A DNA stretch of 64,000 bases from Eleginops maclovinus (Eukaryota; Chordata; Actinopteri; Perciformes; Eleginopidae): NCBI RefSeq assembly GCF_036324505.1, contig NC_086363.1, forward strand, positions 3,207,790 to 3,271,789, in the 5' to 3' direction. Positions within the stretch are counted from its first letter, which is position 1, and each line of letters opens with the position of its first letter. Positions 62,963-64,000 of the stretch are shown in pieces. A program made the translations under genes and the position numbers. The notes beneath the pieces were generated by a model, which saw only the letters and a program-made list of their open reading frames with translations, was not told where the DNA came from and did not search any database.

Positions 62963-64000
62963 GTCTGAATGATGAGCATTTTACACACACTTCCCCGAGC
63001 AGTAGCTACAAAGAAGGGATATGGAATGTCATAGATGCCAATGAGCTCTTCAGTTCAGTCCAGTTTAGTACAGTGCAGTAGATATTGTCCCTTCTATAAT
63101 TTAAACTCTTAACGTTTGCATTATGTATGAGATCTCTTTCCTCTGACCTTCCTCTAGGTGTGGAGCGATGAGCAGTCCGACTTTGTCTGCAACACCCAGC
63201 AGCCCGGCTGTGAGAACGTCTGCTACGACTTGGCCTTCCCCATCTCTCATGTTCGCTTTTGGGTCCTTCAGATTATCGCTGTGGCGACCCCAAAGCTGCT
63301 TTACCTAGGCCACGTCCTCCACGTTATCCACATGGAGAAGAAGGTGTGTAGCGAAGTAGTTTGGCAAAACACTGGCACAGACATTAAGATCGGTTTTACT
63401 GCTGATCCTTTGTTGGCGACTTTAGGCGACTGTTTCCAGATAAACTGCTCCCTAAAGGCCAAAGGTTGATTAAAGCAGCTTTAATGCGACACTTCAATTC
63501 AATAAATGATCTAGTTGAGCAAAAGTAGTCCAGAGTGCAAATGAACAGAGACATCCGTACATACATAGACATATATACTAATCCCAAATCTATTTTTTAG
63601 CACATAAAACTCACTTCTTGTGATCTTTACCTTGAAACCTTGAAACCTTTAAGGACAGTGGAAGTATTTGTTTTCAAAGAATTGCAAAGAGCAGAGGTAT
63701 GCATGACAGAAAACACTCATCATCTATTTGCTTATCTTTTATATTATGCTCGTACTTTTTGCCAAAACGTTGCTAAAAACACAACTGCCTCAAGGTTTCT
63801 AGGAGATAAAAAGCACTACTTGCAATAAGTCTTTTGAAATAATTGGATAAACTGAGAGCTTAACTTCTAAGGTGTGATCCATCTCATCTTTCATCTTATC
63901 ACTTTCGCACTGCCTCAAATCTGTAGGGTTACCAACACATGTCTAACTCTGTTTTCTTGTTCTTCATATCCAAGGTGAAGGAGAGGATGAAGCAGCAGGC
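62834..64000 (+). CDS. cx32.2: Connexin, Cx32.2-like gap junction protein (5' part, runs off the window)
   Basis: Connexins form hexameric hemichannels at the plasma membrane. Exons 62834-62962, 63158-63343 and 63975-end encode [20 protein letters not shown] onward. The N-terminal helix is followed by TM1 (about residues 21-41) and a first extracellular loop with the invariant C-x6-C-x3-C spacing (C54, C61, C65, in [12 protein letters not shown]). TM2 lies at about residues 76-95 and the start of the cytoplasmic loop ([13 protein letters not shown]) follows. The sequence is alpha-class and looks most like the teleost Cx32.2 group, whose neighbour GJA1/Cx43 adjoins TBC1D32 in mammals. Two introns interrupt the coding region, unlike most connexins. 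The symbol is less certain than the family. Confidence 0.9.
63158..63343 (+). CDS. cx32.2: Connexin coding exon 2 (residues 44-105)
   Basis: Begins [20 protein letters not shown], completing the connexin GAExVWxDEQ motif across the intron. Ends MEKK at donor GTGTGT. Encodes the first extracellular loop and TM2. Confidence 0.93.
63975..64000 (+). CDS. cx32.2: Connexin coding exon 3 (start only)
   Basis: After acceptor ATCCAAG the frame reads VKERMKQQA, the expected start of the cytoplasmic loop. Cut by the window end. Confidence 0.75.

Noticed and set aside
62963..63157. Treating the connexin as a pseudogene because of the TGA after GAEKV
   Set aside because: A GT-AG intron exactly restores the conserved GAEKVWSDEQ motif and the next exon also splices in phase, so splicing is the simpler reading.

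Overview
The window is vertebrate nuclear DNA, almost certainly from a teleost and probably a percomorph. The evidence is spliced genes with GT-AG introns, a fish-type Cx32.2-like connexin, tRNA-derived SINEs, a recurrent short non-autonomous DNA transposon and many long (CA)n/(TG)n arrays. No prokaryotic feature, rRNA, CRISPR array or virus-derived gene was seen.

Three protein-coding genes are supported. (1) tbc1d32 (protein broad-minded, BROMI) fills 3209-56246 on the minus strand. I placed 33 coding exons whose phases join into a reading frame of about 1291 residues, close to the human protein. Two single-base indels break the frame as given: an extra base near 30350 in exon 24 and a missing base near 13153 in exon 31. 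(2) hsdl1 (inactive hydroxysteroid dehydrogenase-like protein 1) lies at 57568-59681 on the plus strand. It has five intact coding exons, 321 residues, and lacks the catalytic YxxxK pair. (3) An alpha-type connexin most like fish Cx32.2 starts at 62834 on the plus strand and runs off the window end. Its coding region is split by two introns, which is unusual for connexins.

Layout: 1-3208 is the 3' flank and putative 3' UTR of tbc1d32. 3209-56246 is tbc1d32, with introns from 73 bp to 6.9 kb. 56247-57567 is a head-to-head intergenic region with a near-consensus RFX X-box at 57045-57058. 57568-59681 is hsdl1. 59682-62833 holds its 3' UTR and the connexin upstream region. 62834-64000 is the connexin.

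The interspersed repeats are about a dozen copies of one MITE-like family (about 300-400 bp, rich in CCAAT, GC-box and CRE-like motifs), two tRNA-headed SINEs, one 91-bp hAT-like palindromic element, and simple repeats. Several dinucleotide arrays sit directly beside tbc1d32 splice sites, most strikingly at exon 14.

Functionally, tbc1d32 is a ciliary/Hedgehog gene, which fits the X-box in its promoter. The other two genes have no evident pathway link to it. I found no unmistakable new multi-gene system. The most interesting signals are the two frame breaks, the repeat-embedded splice site, the ciliary promoter shared with hsdl1 and the split connexin.
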